A DNA stretch of 64,000 nucleotides, taken from Pseudomonas sp. MWU16-30317 (GTDB lineage Bacteria; Pseudomonadota; Gammaproteobacteria; Pseudomonadales; Pseudomonadaceae). Shown one piece after another: positions 1 to 7,393 of the stretch; position 1 is the stretch's first letter; the number at the start of each line of letters is the position of its first letter. A program made the position numbers and the translations under genes. The notes beneath the pieces are model-generated. The model worked only from the letters and a program-made list of their open reading frames with translations, made no database searches and was not told where the DNA came from. The DNA lies in NCBI RefSeq assembly GCF_020515695.1, contig NZ_JAIWJA010000011.1, forward strand, positions 62,001 through 126,000, read 5' to 3'.

Positions 1-534
1 CTGACGCTGGCCGGTTGTGCCAACAGCCCGCAGCAACTCAGCCCGCAACCTCGCGTGACCGCGCAGCTGGCGGCGGTCGGCCACGGCCAGCCAGTGGTGG
101 TGCGCGTGGTCGATGGCCGTGCTTCGCCGACCCTCGGTACTCGGGGTGGCCTGTACCCTGAGACCAGCGCCGTGACCGTCAATGCCAACGACATAGTGCC
201 CAAGCTGCAGGCACAAACCGAAGCCGCCGTGCGTTTGCTGGGGTTCACCCCGAGCAGCAACGGCCCGCAGCTGACCGTGACCCTGACGGATCTCAAGTAC
301 CAGTCGCCTAAAGAAGGCATGTACGTGACCGAAGCGACCATCAGCGCCAATTTCCGCGCCGATGTACGCAACTCGGGCGGCAGCTACAGTGGCCGTTACG
401 CCGCGTCGCTGAACCAGCGTTTCGGCATGGCGCCGAATCAGGAGACCAACACCAAGCTTGTCGGCGATGTATTGAGCGACGCGCTGACCCGTCTGTTCCA
501 GGACCCGACCATCGGCCAGAAGCTGTCTCAGTAA
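1..534 (+). CDS. YajG-family lipoprotein, 5' end outside the window
   Basis: The open frame is already running at base 1 and reads LTLAGC followed by Ala-Asn. This is the end of a lipoprotein signal peptide with its lipobox cysteine, so only the first residues are missing. The mature part (about 170 residues) matches the YajG family of outer-membrane lipoproteins: an early stretch of VVVRVVDGR, a region with TVTLTDLKY, and a C-terminal segment ending in LTRLFQDPTIGQKLSQ. The family has no well-established function. A strong rho-independent terminator follows 11 bases after the stop, so this is the last gene of its transcript. Confidence 0.8.
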   Translation: MTLAGCANSPQQLSPQPRVTAQLAAVGHGQPVVVRVVDGRASPTLGTRGGLYPETSAVTVNANDIVPKLQAQTEAAVRLLGFTPSSNGPQLTVTLTDLKYQSPKEGMYVTEATISANFRADVRNSGGSYSGRYAASLNQRFGMAPNQETNTKLVGDVLSDALTRLFQDPTIGQKLSQ

Positions 535-545
535 GCGCCTGACGT

Positions 546-585
546 AAAAAGCCCGCCGCCATCTCATCGATGGGGCGGGCTTTTT
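546..585 (+). terminator. Rho-independent terminator after the YajG-like gene
   Basis: AAAAAGCCCGCC pairs with GGCGGGCTTTTT around a short loop. The A-run and T-run flanks suggest it can work in both directions, ending the lipoprotein transcript and any transcript arriving from the minus-strand gene at 626-832. Confidence 0.9.
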
Positions 586-625
586 AGTGGGCGCGTGATG
601 CCTGGGCAGCGGCCTGTACGACGGC

Positions 626-832
626 TCAGGCCGCCTCGACGGAGAAGTCCAGCATGCTGATGCCGGTGCCCGCGTCGAGCTCCGGCCAGTGCTCGTGCTG
701 ATGGCCGCCCAAGGCGCAATAGACCAGCCAGTTGCGGTCTTGCACGTTGAAGGCGAGGGCATCGATCAACGCTTCCTGCTCGTCACTGGGGGCGATCAGG
801 TAGAGGCGATCCTGGTTCTGGGCGTGCAGCAT
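626..832 (-). CDS. Small conserved hypothetical protein (68 aa)
   Basis: This 68-residue soluble protein has no signal peptide or membrane segment. It contains RLYLIAPSDEQEALIDAL and a His-rich GGHQHEHWPEL stretch and ends in a hydrophobic/acidic tail. A GGAG Shine-Dalgarno sequence lies about 7 bases before the ATG, which supports this start. I do not recognise a named family. The clustered histidines (HQHEH) could bind metal, but that is inference. The gene stands alone between a terminator and a REP palindrome. Confidence 0.6.
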   Translation of the reverse strand: MLHAQNQDRLYLIAPSDEQEALIDALAFNVQDRNWLVYCALGGHQHEHWPELDAGTGISMLDFSVEAA

Positions 833-945
833 GACAAGCTCCGTGGCAATCCGGTTCGATTCGGTGCAGCAGCATGGCTTGTTTGAATGACGAGCGTGTG
901 ACAGGGGGATTTAGCGGCGCGGTGATATTTTGTTGTGATGTTGCT

Positions 946-1017
946 GGCCTCTGCGCGAGCAAGCTTTGCTCCCACAGGTGTACATATGTGGGAGCAAAGC
1001 TTGCTCGCGAAGAGGCC
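946..1017. repeat. REP pair (inverted Pseudomonas REP palindrome)
   Basis: Two nearly perfect inverted copies (GGCCTCTGCGCGAGCAAGC and its complement) surround a short AT-richer centre. The core GCGAGCAAGCTTTGCTCCCACA is the typical fluorescent-Pseudomonas REP. It lies between the 3' end of the acyltransferase gene and the small gene at 626-832. Confidence 0.9.
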
Positions 1018-1035
1018 CGTGAGGTTACCCTCGAA

Positions 1036-2202
1036 TCAAAGGGGAATACCCGCCTTGACCCGATACTGATTGCGCACCGGCGTGGCGTATTGCAGCACCA
1101 GGTAGGGCCGCTGCTCAACCGGGCAGGCATCCAGACGGCGCTGCCATTCGGCTTTGGCGCGCTCCAGTTCATCGGCGGGGAACAGCGTGCTGGCGGCAGG
1201 CACCTGCAGCGCCGGATCGGCTTCGGCCCACTGCGCGTAGGCCAGGTAGTGCACCGGGAACAATCGGTACCCGCCCAGGATCTGCCGATCGATCTCGATG
1301 GCCAACAACTTGGTGTCCTCGAACGACTCACTGATCGGCGCGGCGAAGTTCACATGCACGCGGCCTTTGTAGCCGGTGATGCCCAGGGCGATGCTGACGT
1401 CATCCTCGCCCGGCGCCTTGGTATAGCTGCCGGTGGTGGCCCGGATATACAGCTCGCGCGCCTTGGCCTGATCGCAGGGGTCGTATTCGTAGCTGATCGA
1501 CACCGGGGTCAGGTTGAGCGACTGAATGACTTCACCGAATGGCTCGTCCTTGCGGCTCATGTGGAACATCTTCAGGATCGCCGACTCGGTACGGTCGTCA
1601 CCGTCCTTGGCGCGGCCTTCGGCCTGGGCGATCCAGATCGAGGCGATATCGCTGCGGATCGAGTGGTTTATGTACGCCGACAGCAGTTGGTAAGCCGCGA
1701 GTTTTTCGCGTCGGCCGATGATCGAGCGGTGCACGATGAAGCTCTTGTTCAGGCGCATCAGATCGCTGACGAAAGGCTTTTGCAGGAGGTTGTCGCCAAT
1801 CGCGATACGCGGGGTCGGCAAGCCGGCGTGGTATACGGCATAGTTGACGAAGGCCGGGTCCATGACGATGTCGCGGTGGTTGGCGAAAAACAGATAGGCG
1901 CTACCGGACTTGAACTGCTCGACGCCGGTATAAGTCACACCGTCTGTGGCGCGATCGATGGTGTGGTCGACGTAGAACTCGACCTTGTCCTGCAAGGTAG
2001 CGACACTGTCGATGCCGGCGAACTCACGGCGCAGCTTCTTGGCGATCATGGGCTTGAGCAACCAACCCAGGGCACCGGCAAATTTGGGGAAGCGGAAATG
2101 AACGAGGATATCGAGAAACGCCTGGTCACTGAGCAGACGCTTCAGAACAGCTGCGACTTCGCTATCGTCGTACGGTCGGATGGCATCGAATTCGCCCATC
2201 AT
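1036..2202 (-). CDS. Glycerol-3-phosphate-type (PlsC/LPLAT-like) acyltransferase
   Basis: This 388-residue soluble or peripheral protein resembles the LPLAT acyltransferases. The catalytic block reads FFANHRDIVMD near residue 126. His and Asp of the NH-x-D motif are present, but the spacing is NHx5D rather than the usual NHx4D. A substrate-binding block follows at about residue 193 (IWIAQAEGRAKDG), in place of the canonical FPEG. The length is well above plain PlsC (about 250), as expected for this larger proteobacterial subgroup. The probable role is acylation of a lysolipid or glycerol phosphate at the inner membrane; the exact substrate cannot be read from the sequence. Tandem ATG codons at 2202 and 2199 share an AAGAGAG ribosome site, and the second may be used. 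Confidence 0.8.
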   Translation of the reverse strand: MMGEFDAIRPYDDSEVAAVLKRLLSDQAFLDILVHFRFPKFAGALGWLLKPMIAKKLRREFAGIDSVATLQDKVEFYVDHTIDRATDGVTYTGVEQFKSGSAYLFFANHRDIVMDPAFVNYAVYHAGLPTPRIAIGDNLLQKPFVSDLMRLNKSFIVHRSIIGRREKLAAYQLLSAYINHSIRSDIASIWIAQAEGRAKDGDDRTESAILKMFHMSRKDEPFGEVIQSLNLTPVSISYEYDPCDQAKARELYIRATTGSYTKAPGEDDVSIALGITGYKGRVHVNFAAPISESFEDTKLLAIEIDRQILGGYRLFPVHYLAYAQWAEADPALQVPAASTLFPADELERAKAEWQRRLDACPVEQRPYLVLQYATPVRNQYRVKAGIPL

Positions 2203-2328
2203 GCTCTCTTGTTGGAAACGGCTAATGTAATTAGGCAGGGCTCGAACACCGGGCGATACGCTCTCGGCGGCACGACTGACCCTGCAGCAGACCGCCGATT
2301 ATACGCATAACTGATCAACGAGGCCCTG

Positions 2329-2511
2329 ATGCTCGAAACCGAACCCTATGATTGCCCGTATTGCGGCGAGCCGGCCGAGGCGGTACTGGACCTTTCCGGT
2401 GGCGACCAGCAGTACATCGAGGATTGCCCGGTGTGCTGCCGGCCGATCAGTTTTGTCCTGCAGACCGATGGCCAGGAATGGCAACTCGACGTCTACAGCG
2501 AGAACGAGTGA
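2329..2511 (+). CDS. CPXCG-motif cysteine-rich small protein
   Basis: The 60-residue protein has CPYCG near its start and CPVCC about 20 residues later, giving four or five cysteines arranged like a zinc ribbon. It matches the CPXCG cysteine-rich family of gamma-proteobacteria, whose function is unknown; metal binding is inferred from the cysteines. Its TGA overlaps the ATG of the next gene by one base (TGATG), so the two are probably translationally coupled. Confidence 0.85.
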   Translation: MLETEPYDCPYCGEPAEAVLDLSGGDQQYIEDCPVCCRPISFVLQTDGQEWQLDVYSENE

Positions 2512-2771
2512 TGCAGCGCATCTACGAGCCGGCCAACCTGATGGAAGCCGAGATGCTCCTGTCGATGCTTGCCAGCGAGGGCATCAACGCGCACCTGGCC
2601 GGGCGTGATCTGCTGGGCGGCATGGGCGAGCTGCCCGCTATGGGCTTGCTGGGCATGACGGTCGACAATGACCAGGCCGAGTACGCACGCCAGCTCATCG
2701 CCGAGTACACTAGTGCCCTGCCGGTCCTGGGCGATGAGCCCGAGAACTACGCGGGCGAGCTGCTGTGTTGA
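2511..2771 (+). CDS. DUF2007 putative signal-transducing protein
   Basis: This 86-residue protein (MQRIYEPANLMEAEMLLSML...) matches the DUF2007 fold: a small alpha/beta domain related to the PII/ACT style, with the typical start in which one molecule spans the gap between two strands (AEMLLSMLASEGINAHL). The start at 2511 overlaps the previous stop by one base, which argues against longer upstream starts in the same frame. It is co-transcribed with the CPXCG gene. The family is predicted to be involved in signalling, but no ligand is established. Confidence 0.85.
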   Translation: MQRIYEPANLMEAEMLLSMLASEGINAHLAGRDLLGGMGELPAMGLLGMTVDNDQAEYARQLIAEYTSALPVLGDEPENYAGELLC

Positions 2772-2817
2772 GCCTGCCGGTGTCGATGGCACCCTTTGCC
2801 GAGAGTTGTGTTTAGCC

Positions 2818-3438
2818 ATGTGTGGACGTTTTGCCCTTTTCCGCTGGTCGCCGTCGTTCGCCGCGCTGCCGGGGTTCCCCGCCGACCAGCAGGCGCAGTG
2901 GAATATTTCACCCGGCGACAACGTGTTGATCCAGCGTGTTGCCGGTGAAGGGCGCGAATTGGTTAGAGCGCGTTGGGGCCTGACCCCGCCATGGCTGACC
3001 GATCTGTCGCGCACGCCGGCCCACGCCCGCGCCGAAACCCTGGCCGAGCAGCCGATGTTTCGCGACGCCTTTCGCTTGCGCCGCTGCCTGATCCCGGCCA
3101 ACGGTTTTTATGAATGGCGCGGTACGCTGCGCAAGCAGCCGTTCTGGCTGACGCCGGGGGAGGGCTCGTCGCTGTTTTTCGCAGCGGTATGGGAGGCTTA
3201 TCCGGTAGAAGGGCATACCTGGCTGAGTACGGCGGTGGTCACTCAAGCGGCCGCCAGCCAGCGTCGGCCCTTGCTGCTCGATGCGGCTGGGCAAGCCGCC
3301 TGGCTCGACCCCGCAACGCCCGTGGCCGTGCTCCATTCGCTGCTGGCCAGCCCGCAGCAGCCGTTGCGCGAACGGCCGCTGGCCAATCTGATCAACGATC
3401 CCAAGCTCAATGCGCCGGAGTGTCTGACGCCGGCGTAA
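2818..3438 (+). CDS. SRAP (YedK/HMCES) family protein, non-canonical active site
   Basis: This 206-residue protein begins MCGRFALF, so Cys2 is available after removal of Met, as in SRAP proteins that form a thiazolidine link to abasic DNA. The family blocks WNISPG, RWGLTPPW, IPANGFYEW (conserved Glu) and the final NDPKLNAPECL are all present. Two expected residues differ. The INAR block, which carries the DNA-contacting Asn, reads AHAR. The HxRMP block, which carries the catalytic His, reads ASQRRPLLL. The likely role is abasic-site shielding in single-stranded DNA, but catalysis may be altered. It lies 46 bases after the DUF2007 gene. The start was chosen because Cys must follow Met. Confidence 0.85.
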   Translation: MCGRFALFRWSPSFAALPGFPADQQAQWNISPGDNVLIQRVAGEGRELVRARWGLTPPWLTDLSRTPAHARAETLAEQPMFRDAFRLRRCLIPANGFYEWRGTLRKQPFWLTPGEGSSLFFAAVWEAYPVEGHTWLSTAVVTQAAASQRRPLLLDAAGQAAWLDPATPVAVLHSLLASPQQPLRERPLANLINDPKLNAPECLTPA

Positions 3439-3574
3439 TGCACGCAGTTCTGTCATGTGTGCCGATCATCCACGCATGTATCGGATCTGACACCTACTGT
3501 TGATTTTCTATCTGAAAACTGGCATCCAAGGCGCGGCCGTCCTAGGCTATCGGTCATTTTTCAGGGAGAGCGTC

Positions 3575-4390
3575 ATGCGTAAGGTTTTAGTTACATTGTC
3601 GGCCACCATTGCCCTGGCGGGCTGCCAGGCGGTCAACACCACCCATGGCGACGCCGTAGGTGTCGAGCGCAAACAGTACATGTTCAGCATGTTGTCGACC
3701 GATCAGGTCAACCAGATGTACGCCCAGTCCTACAAGGAGACAGTCGGTGAGGCGAGCAGCAAGGGCGTGCTCGAAAAGGACACCGCCGATGCCAAGCGCG
3801 TGCGGGCGATCGCCGATCGCTTGATCGCCCAGGCGCCCAAATTGCGTGCCGATGCAGCCCAATGGCAGTGGGAGGTCAACGTCATCAAAAGTGACGAGCT
3901 CAATGCCAATTGCGGGCCCGGCGGCAAGATCATCGTTTATAGCGGCCTGATCGATCAGCTCAAACTCACCGATGGCGAGCTGGCGGCGGTAATGGGTCAT
4001 GAAATCGCCCACGCCTTGCGCGAGCATGGCCGCGAAGCCATGTCCAAGGCCTATGGCGTGCAGATGGCGCGTCAGGGAGCAGGTGCGCTGCTGGGGCTGG
4101 GCGAGAACAGTCTGCAGTTGGCCGATACGGTGGTGCAGTACAGCCTCACCTTGCCCAACAGCCGCAGCAATGAAAACGAAGCGGACCTCATCGGCCTTGA
4201 GCTGTCGGCGCGGGCCGGTTATGACCCGAACGCGGCGATCACTTTGTGGAACAAGATGGGCGCCGCCGCCAACGGCTCGGCACCACCGGAGTTCATGAGC
4301 ACCCACCCGGCGTCGGCCAACCGCATCAGTTCGCTGCAAGCGGCGATCCCCAAGGTGATGCCGCTGTATCAGCAGTCGAAAAAATCCTGA
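3575..4390 (+). CDS. M48 family metalloprotease, lipoprotein
   Basis: The 271-residue protein has a lipoprotein signal (LSATIALAGC) and so is exported and lipid-anchored. The zinc protease core follows: HEIAH at about residue 142, then NENEAD near residue 208, which supplies the third ligand Glu. This is the M48B (LoiP/BepA-like) arrangement without membrane segments. The likely role is quality control of outer-membrane proteins. The ATG at 3575 has GGGAGAG 6-7 bases upstream; longer starts in the frame would place the signal peptide internally. The gene is monocistronic and converges with rsmC. Confidence 0.88.
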   Translation: MRKVLVTLSATIALAGCQAVNTTHGDAVGVERKQYMFSMLSTDQVNQMYAQSYKETVGEASSKGVLEKDTADAKRVRAIADRLIAQAPKLRADAAQWQWEVNVIKSDELNANCGPGGKIIVYSGLIDQLKLTDGELAAVMGHEIAHALREHGREAMSKAYGVQMARQGAGALLGLGENSLQLADTVVQYSLTLPNSRSNENEADLIGLELSARAGYDPNAAITLWNKMGAAANGSAPPEFMSTHPASANRISSLQAAIPKVMPLYQQSKKS

Positions 4391-4416
4391 GACCGGCGCC
4401 TTCTGCGGCCAGCGAT

Positions 4417-5415
4417 TTAGCCGCGGATGGCGCTGTAGATCTTGAACCCACCCCCCTCGTGCAGCGTCTTGCAGGGCCCGACATGCTCCTGCATGAGCGG
4501 CTGATAGCGCAGGAAAGCATTGGCGACGATTCGTAGCTCGCCGCCTTTTTGCAGATGCTCGCGGGATTTTTTCAGCATGGTTTCCGACGCGCGATAATCG
4601 GTGTGCACGCCGGTATGGAACGGCGGATTGCTGAGGATCGCTGCCAGTGGCTGCGGGGCGGCGTCGATACCGTCACCGATGAGCACTTCGCCTTCCAGGC
4701 CGTTGGCGGCCAGGGTCAAGCGGCTGCTGGCCACGGCGAAAGCGTCGACGTCCAGCAGGGTGACCTGGGATTGCGGGTAGCGACGTTTGATCATCGCCCC
4801 CAGCACCCCGGCGCCGCAGCCAAAATCAAGCACATGCCCGGTCGGCAAGCCGTCGAGGAAATCGAGCAGCAGCGCGGTACCACGATCCAGCCGGCCGTGA
4901 CTGAACACCCCAGGCAGGCTTATGACGCTCAGCGGACCGTCGGCCAGCTCCAGCTCGTAACGTTGCGCGAGGCTTTCGAGGGCCAACGGTTGCGGTGCGA
5001 CCTCGATATCTACCGCCCACAACTGGCAATGCCGGGCGCTGTCGATCTTGCGCGGCTTGCCGAAGTCCTGCAGTTGCTTGGCCGCACCCTCGATGCCACC
5101 GCGCTTTTCGCCGACCAGGTACAAGGTGCGGCCCGCCAGGCGCGAGGCCAGGGCATTGAGCAGGTAGTGGGTCAGGTCGCGGGCCTTGGGCAAAAACAGC
5201 ACCGCGCCGTCGATCTCGTCATTCGGTGCTTCGGTGCCGAAGTGGCTGCGTCCGGCGAAGCGTGCCTCCAGGGCGGCATGGTCGCCGGCATGCCAGCTCC
5301 AGCCGCAGGCCTGGGGCAGTTGCCCAAGCAAGTCATCGGCCGGGAGACCGGCCATCAGCCAGCGACCCTGAAAAGAATCGGCCTGACGAAGCAACACTTC
5401 ACTGCGCGGGTCCAT
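4417..5415 (-). CDS. rsmC: 16S rRNA m2G1207 methyltransferase RsmC
   Basis: The protein has 332 residues, the normal RsmC length. It has a degenerate N-terminal methyltransferase-like half and a C-terminal catalytic half with the SAM-binding motif VLDFGCGAGVLG (about residue 195) and the catalytic SNPPFHTG (about 260), the NPPF signature of base N-methyltransferases. It methylates the exocyclic amine of G1207 in 16S rRNA using SAM. The paralogue RlmG (23S) is the alternative; length and the MDPRSEVLLRQ start favour RsmC. It is encoded just downstream of the dehydrogenase gene on the same strand with a 33-base gap. Confidence 0.88.
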   Translation of the reverse strand: MDPRSEVLLRQADSFQGRWLMAGLPADDLLGQLPQACGWSWHAGDHAALEARFAGRSHFGTEAPNDEIDGAVLFLPKARDLTHYLLNALASRLAGRTLYLVGEKRGGIEGAAKQLQDFGKPRKIDSARHCQLWAVDIEVAPQPLALESLAQRYELELADGPLSVISLPGVFSHGRLDRGTALLLDFLDGLPTGHVLDFGCGAGVLGAMIKRRYPQSQVTLLDVDAFAVASSRLTLAANGLEGEVLIGDGIDAAPQPLAAILSNPPFHTGVHTDYRASETMLKKSREHLQKGGELRIVANAFLRYQPLMQEHVGPCKTLHEGGGFKIYSAIRG

Positions 5416-5448
5416 GAAATGGCTCCTGAAAAAAAGTCCGGCAGTCTA

Positions 5449-6417
5449 TCAGTTCACCTGTCGCAGCGGCGTGCCGGCAAAGAACCCTGCGGCGTTGTCC
5501 GCCAACTGCCCGACGATACGCTGACGTGCCTCGCGGCTGCCCCAGGCGCTGTGGGGGGTGACGATCAGGCGCGGGATGTCGTCGGCCAGCAGCGGGTTGC
5601 CGTTGACCGGCGGCTCGACGCTGAGTACGTCGGTGGCAGCGCCGCCCAGTTGGCCGCGGCGCAGCGCGTCGGCCAGTGCTTGCTCATCGATGATGCCGCC
5701 GCGGGCGGTGTTGACGATAAAGGCGCCGGGTTTCATCAGGTTCAATTCACGGGCGCCGATCATGTGCCGGGTATGTTCGTTGAGCGGGCAGTGCAAGGTC
5801 AGTGCATCGACCTGGCCGAGCAACTCATCGAGCGGCATGCGGTCGGGGCGTGCCGGGCGGCCGGGAATCTGCCCGGGCAGCACGCGCATGCCGAAGGCTT
5901 CGGCCAGCCGCGCGACGGCGCTGCCCAGTTCGCCTTGGCCGAGCAGCCCGAGGGTCTTGCCTTCGAGCTCGACGATCGGGAAGTCCAGCAGGCAGAACTG
6001 CCTGGAGCGCTGCCACGCACCCGCAGCGATGGCTTGCTGGTAGTCGCTGACGCGGGTAGCCAGGGCCAGCAGCAGCATCAGGGTGTGCTGGGCCACCGAC
6101 GGCGTGCCGTAGCCCTGGCAGTTGCTGACGCTGACACCTTGGGCGCGGGCCGCCGCCAGGTCGACGTTGTTGGTGCCGGTGGCGGCGATCAGGATCAGCT
6201 TGAGGTCGGGGCAGGCCTGGAGCACAGTGGCATCGATCACCGCCTTGTTGGTGATGGCCACGCTGGCGCCTTGCAGGTGCGCGATGGTCTGCTCGGGTAG
6301 GGTGCTGGCGTGCAGCTGCAGATCGTCGAAGGCTGCATGCAGCGGGGCGAAATCGAGATCGCCCAGATCCAGTGTGCTGTAGTCGAGAAAAACCGCGCGG
6401 CGAAGATTGCTCATCAA
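5449..6417 (-). CDS. hprA: D-2-hydroxyacid dehydrogenase (glycerate/hydroxypyruvate reductase type)
   Basis: This 322-residue NAD-dependent enzyme has the Rossmann motif LGLLGQGELGSAVA, the NTARGG block with the catalytic Arg, VEPP with the Glu, and TPHSAW with the His. It is expected to interconvert D-glycerate and hydroxypyruvate, or a related 2-keto acid, in the cytoplasm. The hprA name rests on overall similarity and on the neighbourhood remembered from P. putida; substrate specificity is not provable here. The second Met (6414) is an equally plausible start. It probably shares a transcript with rsmC. Confidence 0.8.
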   Translation of the reverse strand: MMSNLRRAVFLDYSTLDLGDLDFAPLHAAFDDLQLHASTLPEQTIAHLQGASVAITNKAVIDATVLQACPDLKLILIAATGTNNVDLAAARAQGVSVSNCQGYGTPSVAQHTLMLLLALATRVSDYQQAIAAGAWQRSRQFCLLDFPIVELEGKTLGLLGQGELGSAVARLAEAFGMRVLPGQIPGRPARPDRMPLDELLGQVDALTLHCPLNEHTRHMIGARELNLMKPGAFIVNTARGGIIDEQALADALRRGQLGGAATDVLSVEPPVNGNPLLADDIPRLIVTPHSAWGSREARQRIVGQLADNAAGFFAGTPLRQVN

Positions 6418-6545
6418 CTGTACCTGTCCTGATCCGTGGTGGAGCTTCTATGATCGTGTAACGAGGAGGCTTGGCCCTCGCTACAGGGTGTTCGAGATGG
6501 GTCATCCTACAAGAATTGTTTCTGAATGAATCGTGAGGTAGTGGC

Positions 6546-7175
6546 ATGTATTGGGCAGAGTTTTTGACCGTGGCGCTGATTCACCTGCTGGCAGTGGCCA
6601 GCCCCGGTCCGGATTTCGCCGTGGTGGTGCGCGAAAGCGTAGCCCACGGTCGACGCGCCGGCACCTGGACCGCACTGGGCGTGGGCTCGGCGATTTTCCT
6701 GCATGTCGGCTATTCGTTGCTGGGCATCGGCCTGATCGTGTCGCAGTCCATCGTGCTGTTCAACCTGCTCAAATGGCTGGCAGCGGCCTATTTGCTGTAC
6801 ATCGGTTTCAAGGCCTTGCGCGCCAAGCCGGCAGTTGCGGGCGCAGAAACCGTCGCCGCGCTGCCGGTCGAGCGTTCAGCGGGCGCGGCCTACCGTGCCG
6901 GTTTCATGACCAACGGCCTGAATCCCAAGGCCACGCTGTTTTTCCTGTCGCTGTTCACCGTGGTGATCAACCCCCATACGCCGCTGGCGGTGCAGGCCGG
7001 TTATGGCGTGTATCTGGCAGTGGCCACGGCGGCGTGGTTCTGCCTGGTGGCGCTGTTGTTCAGCCAGCGGCGGGTGCGAGCCGGTTTCGCGCGCATGGGC
7101 CATTGGTTCGACCGCACCATGGGGGCTGTGCTGATTGCGTTGGGTGTAAAAATTGCGCTGACCGAGATGCATTAA
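6546..7175 (+). CDS. LysE/RhtB family exporter
   Basis: This 209-residue membrane protein has about six hydrophobic helices and the family's N-terminal signature (SPGPDFAVVVRESVAHGRRAG). The central block GFMTNGLNPKATLFFLSLF is typical of RhtB/LysE exporters of amino acids or homoserine lactones. It is divergent from the dehydrogenase gene across a 128-base gap. The substrate cannot be predicted. Confidence 0.88.
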   Translation: MYWAEFLTVALIHLLAVASPGPDFAVVVRESVAHGRRAGTWTALGVGSAIFLHVGYSLLGIGLIVSQSIVLFNLLKWLAAAYLLYIGFKALRAKPAVAGAETVAALPVERSAGAAYRAGFMTNGLNPKATLFFLSLFTVVINPHTPLAVQAGYGVYLAVATAAWFCLVALLFSQRRVRAGFARMGHWFDRTMGAVLIALGVKIALTEMH

Positions 7176-7206
7176 GCGAGTCAGTTAAATTTGCGTTGGT
7201 GCCGAT

Positions 7207-7295
7207 GGCCTCTTCGCGAGCAAGCTTTGCTCCCACAGAGCAAACAGCACTAGAGTCGAACACCTGAGGGAGCAAGGCTTGCCCGCGAAGAGGCC
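7207..7295. repeat. REP pair
   Basis: Inverted REP copies (GGCCTCTTCGCGAGCAAGC on the left, GCTTGCCCGCGAAGAGGCC on the right) are separated by a non-repeated centre. It lies downstream of the LysE-type gene. Confidence 0.9.
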
Positions 7296-7393
7296 GGTTC
7301 AGACACCATTGTCAGACAGGTCCTACGGGCGAAATTGGCATGCAGTGCTAGGGTAATCATCAGACTCTCGCACTTAGCCAAAGGACTCCCGAG

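Noticed and set aside
874..2310. Long plus-strand open frame of 478 codons
   Set aside because: It is the antisense of the minus-strand acyltransferase, has no family similarity and no ribosome site, and its composition follows the opposite gene's codons.
4549..6300. 583-codon plus-strand open frame
   Set aside because: Antisense to rsmC and the dehydrogenase gene, both with clear motifs; typical of high-GC shadow frames.
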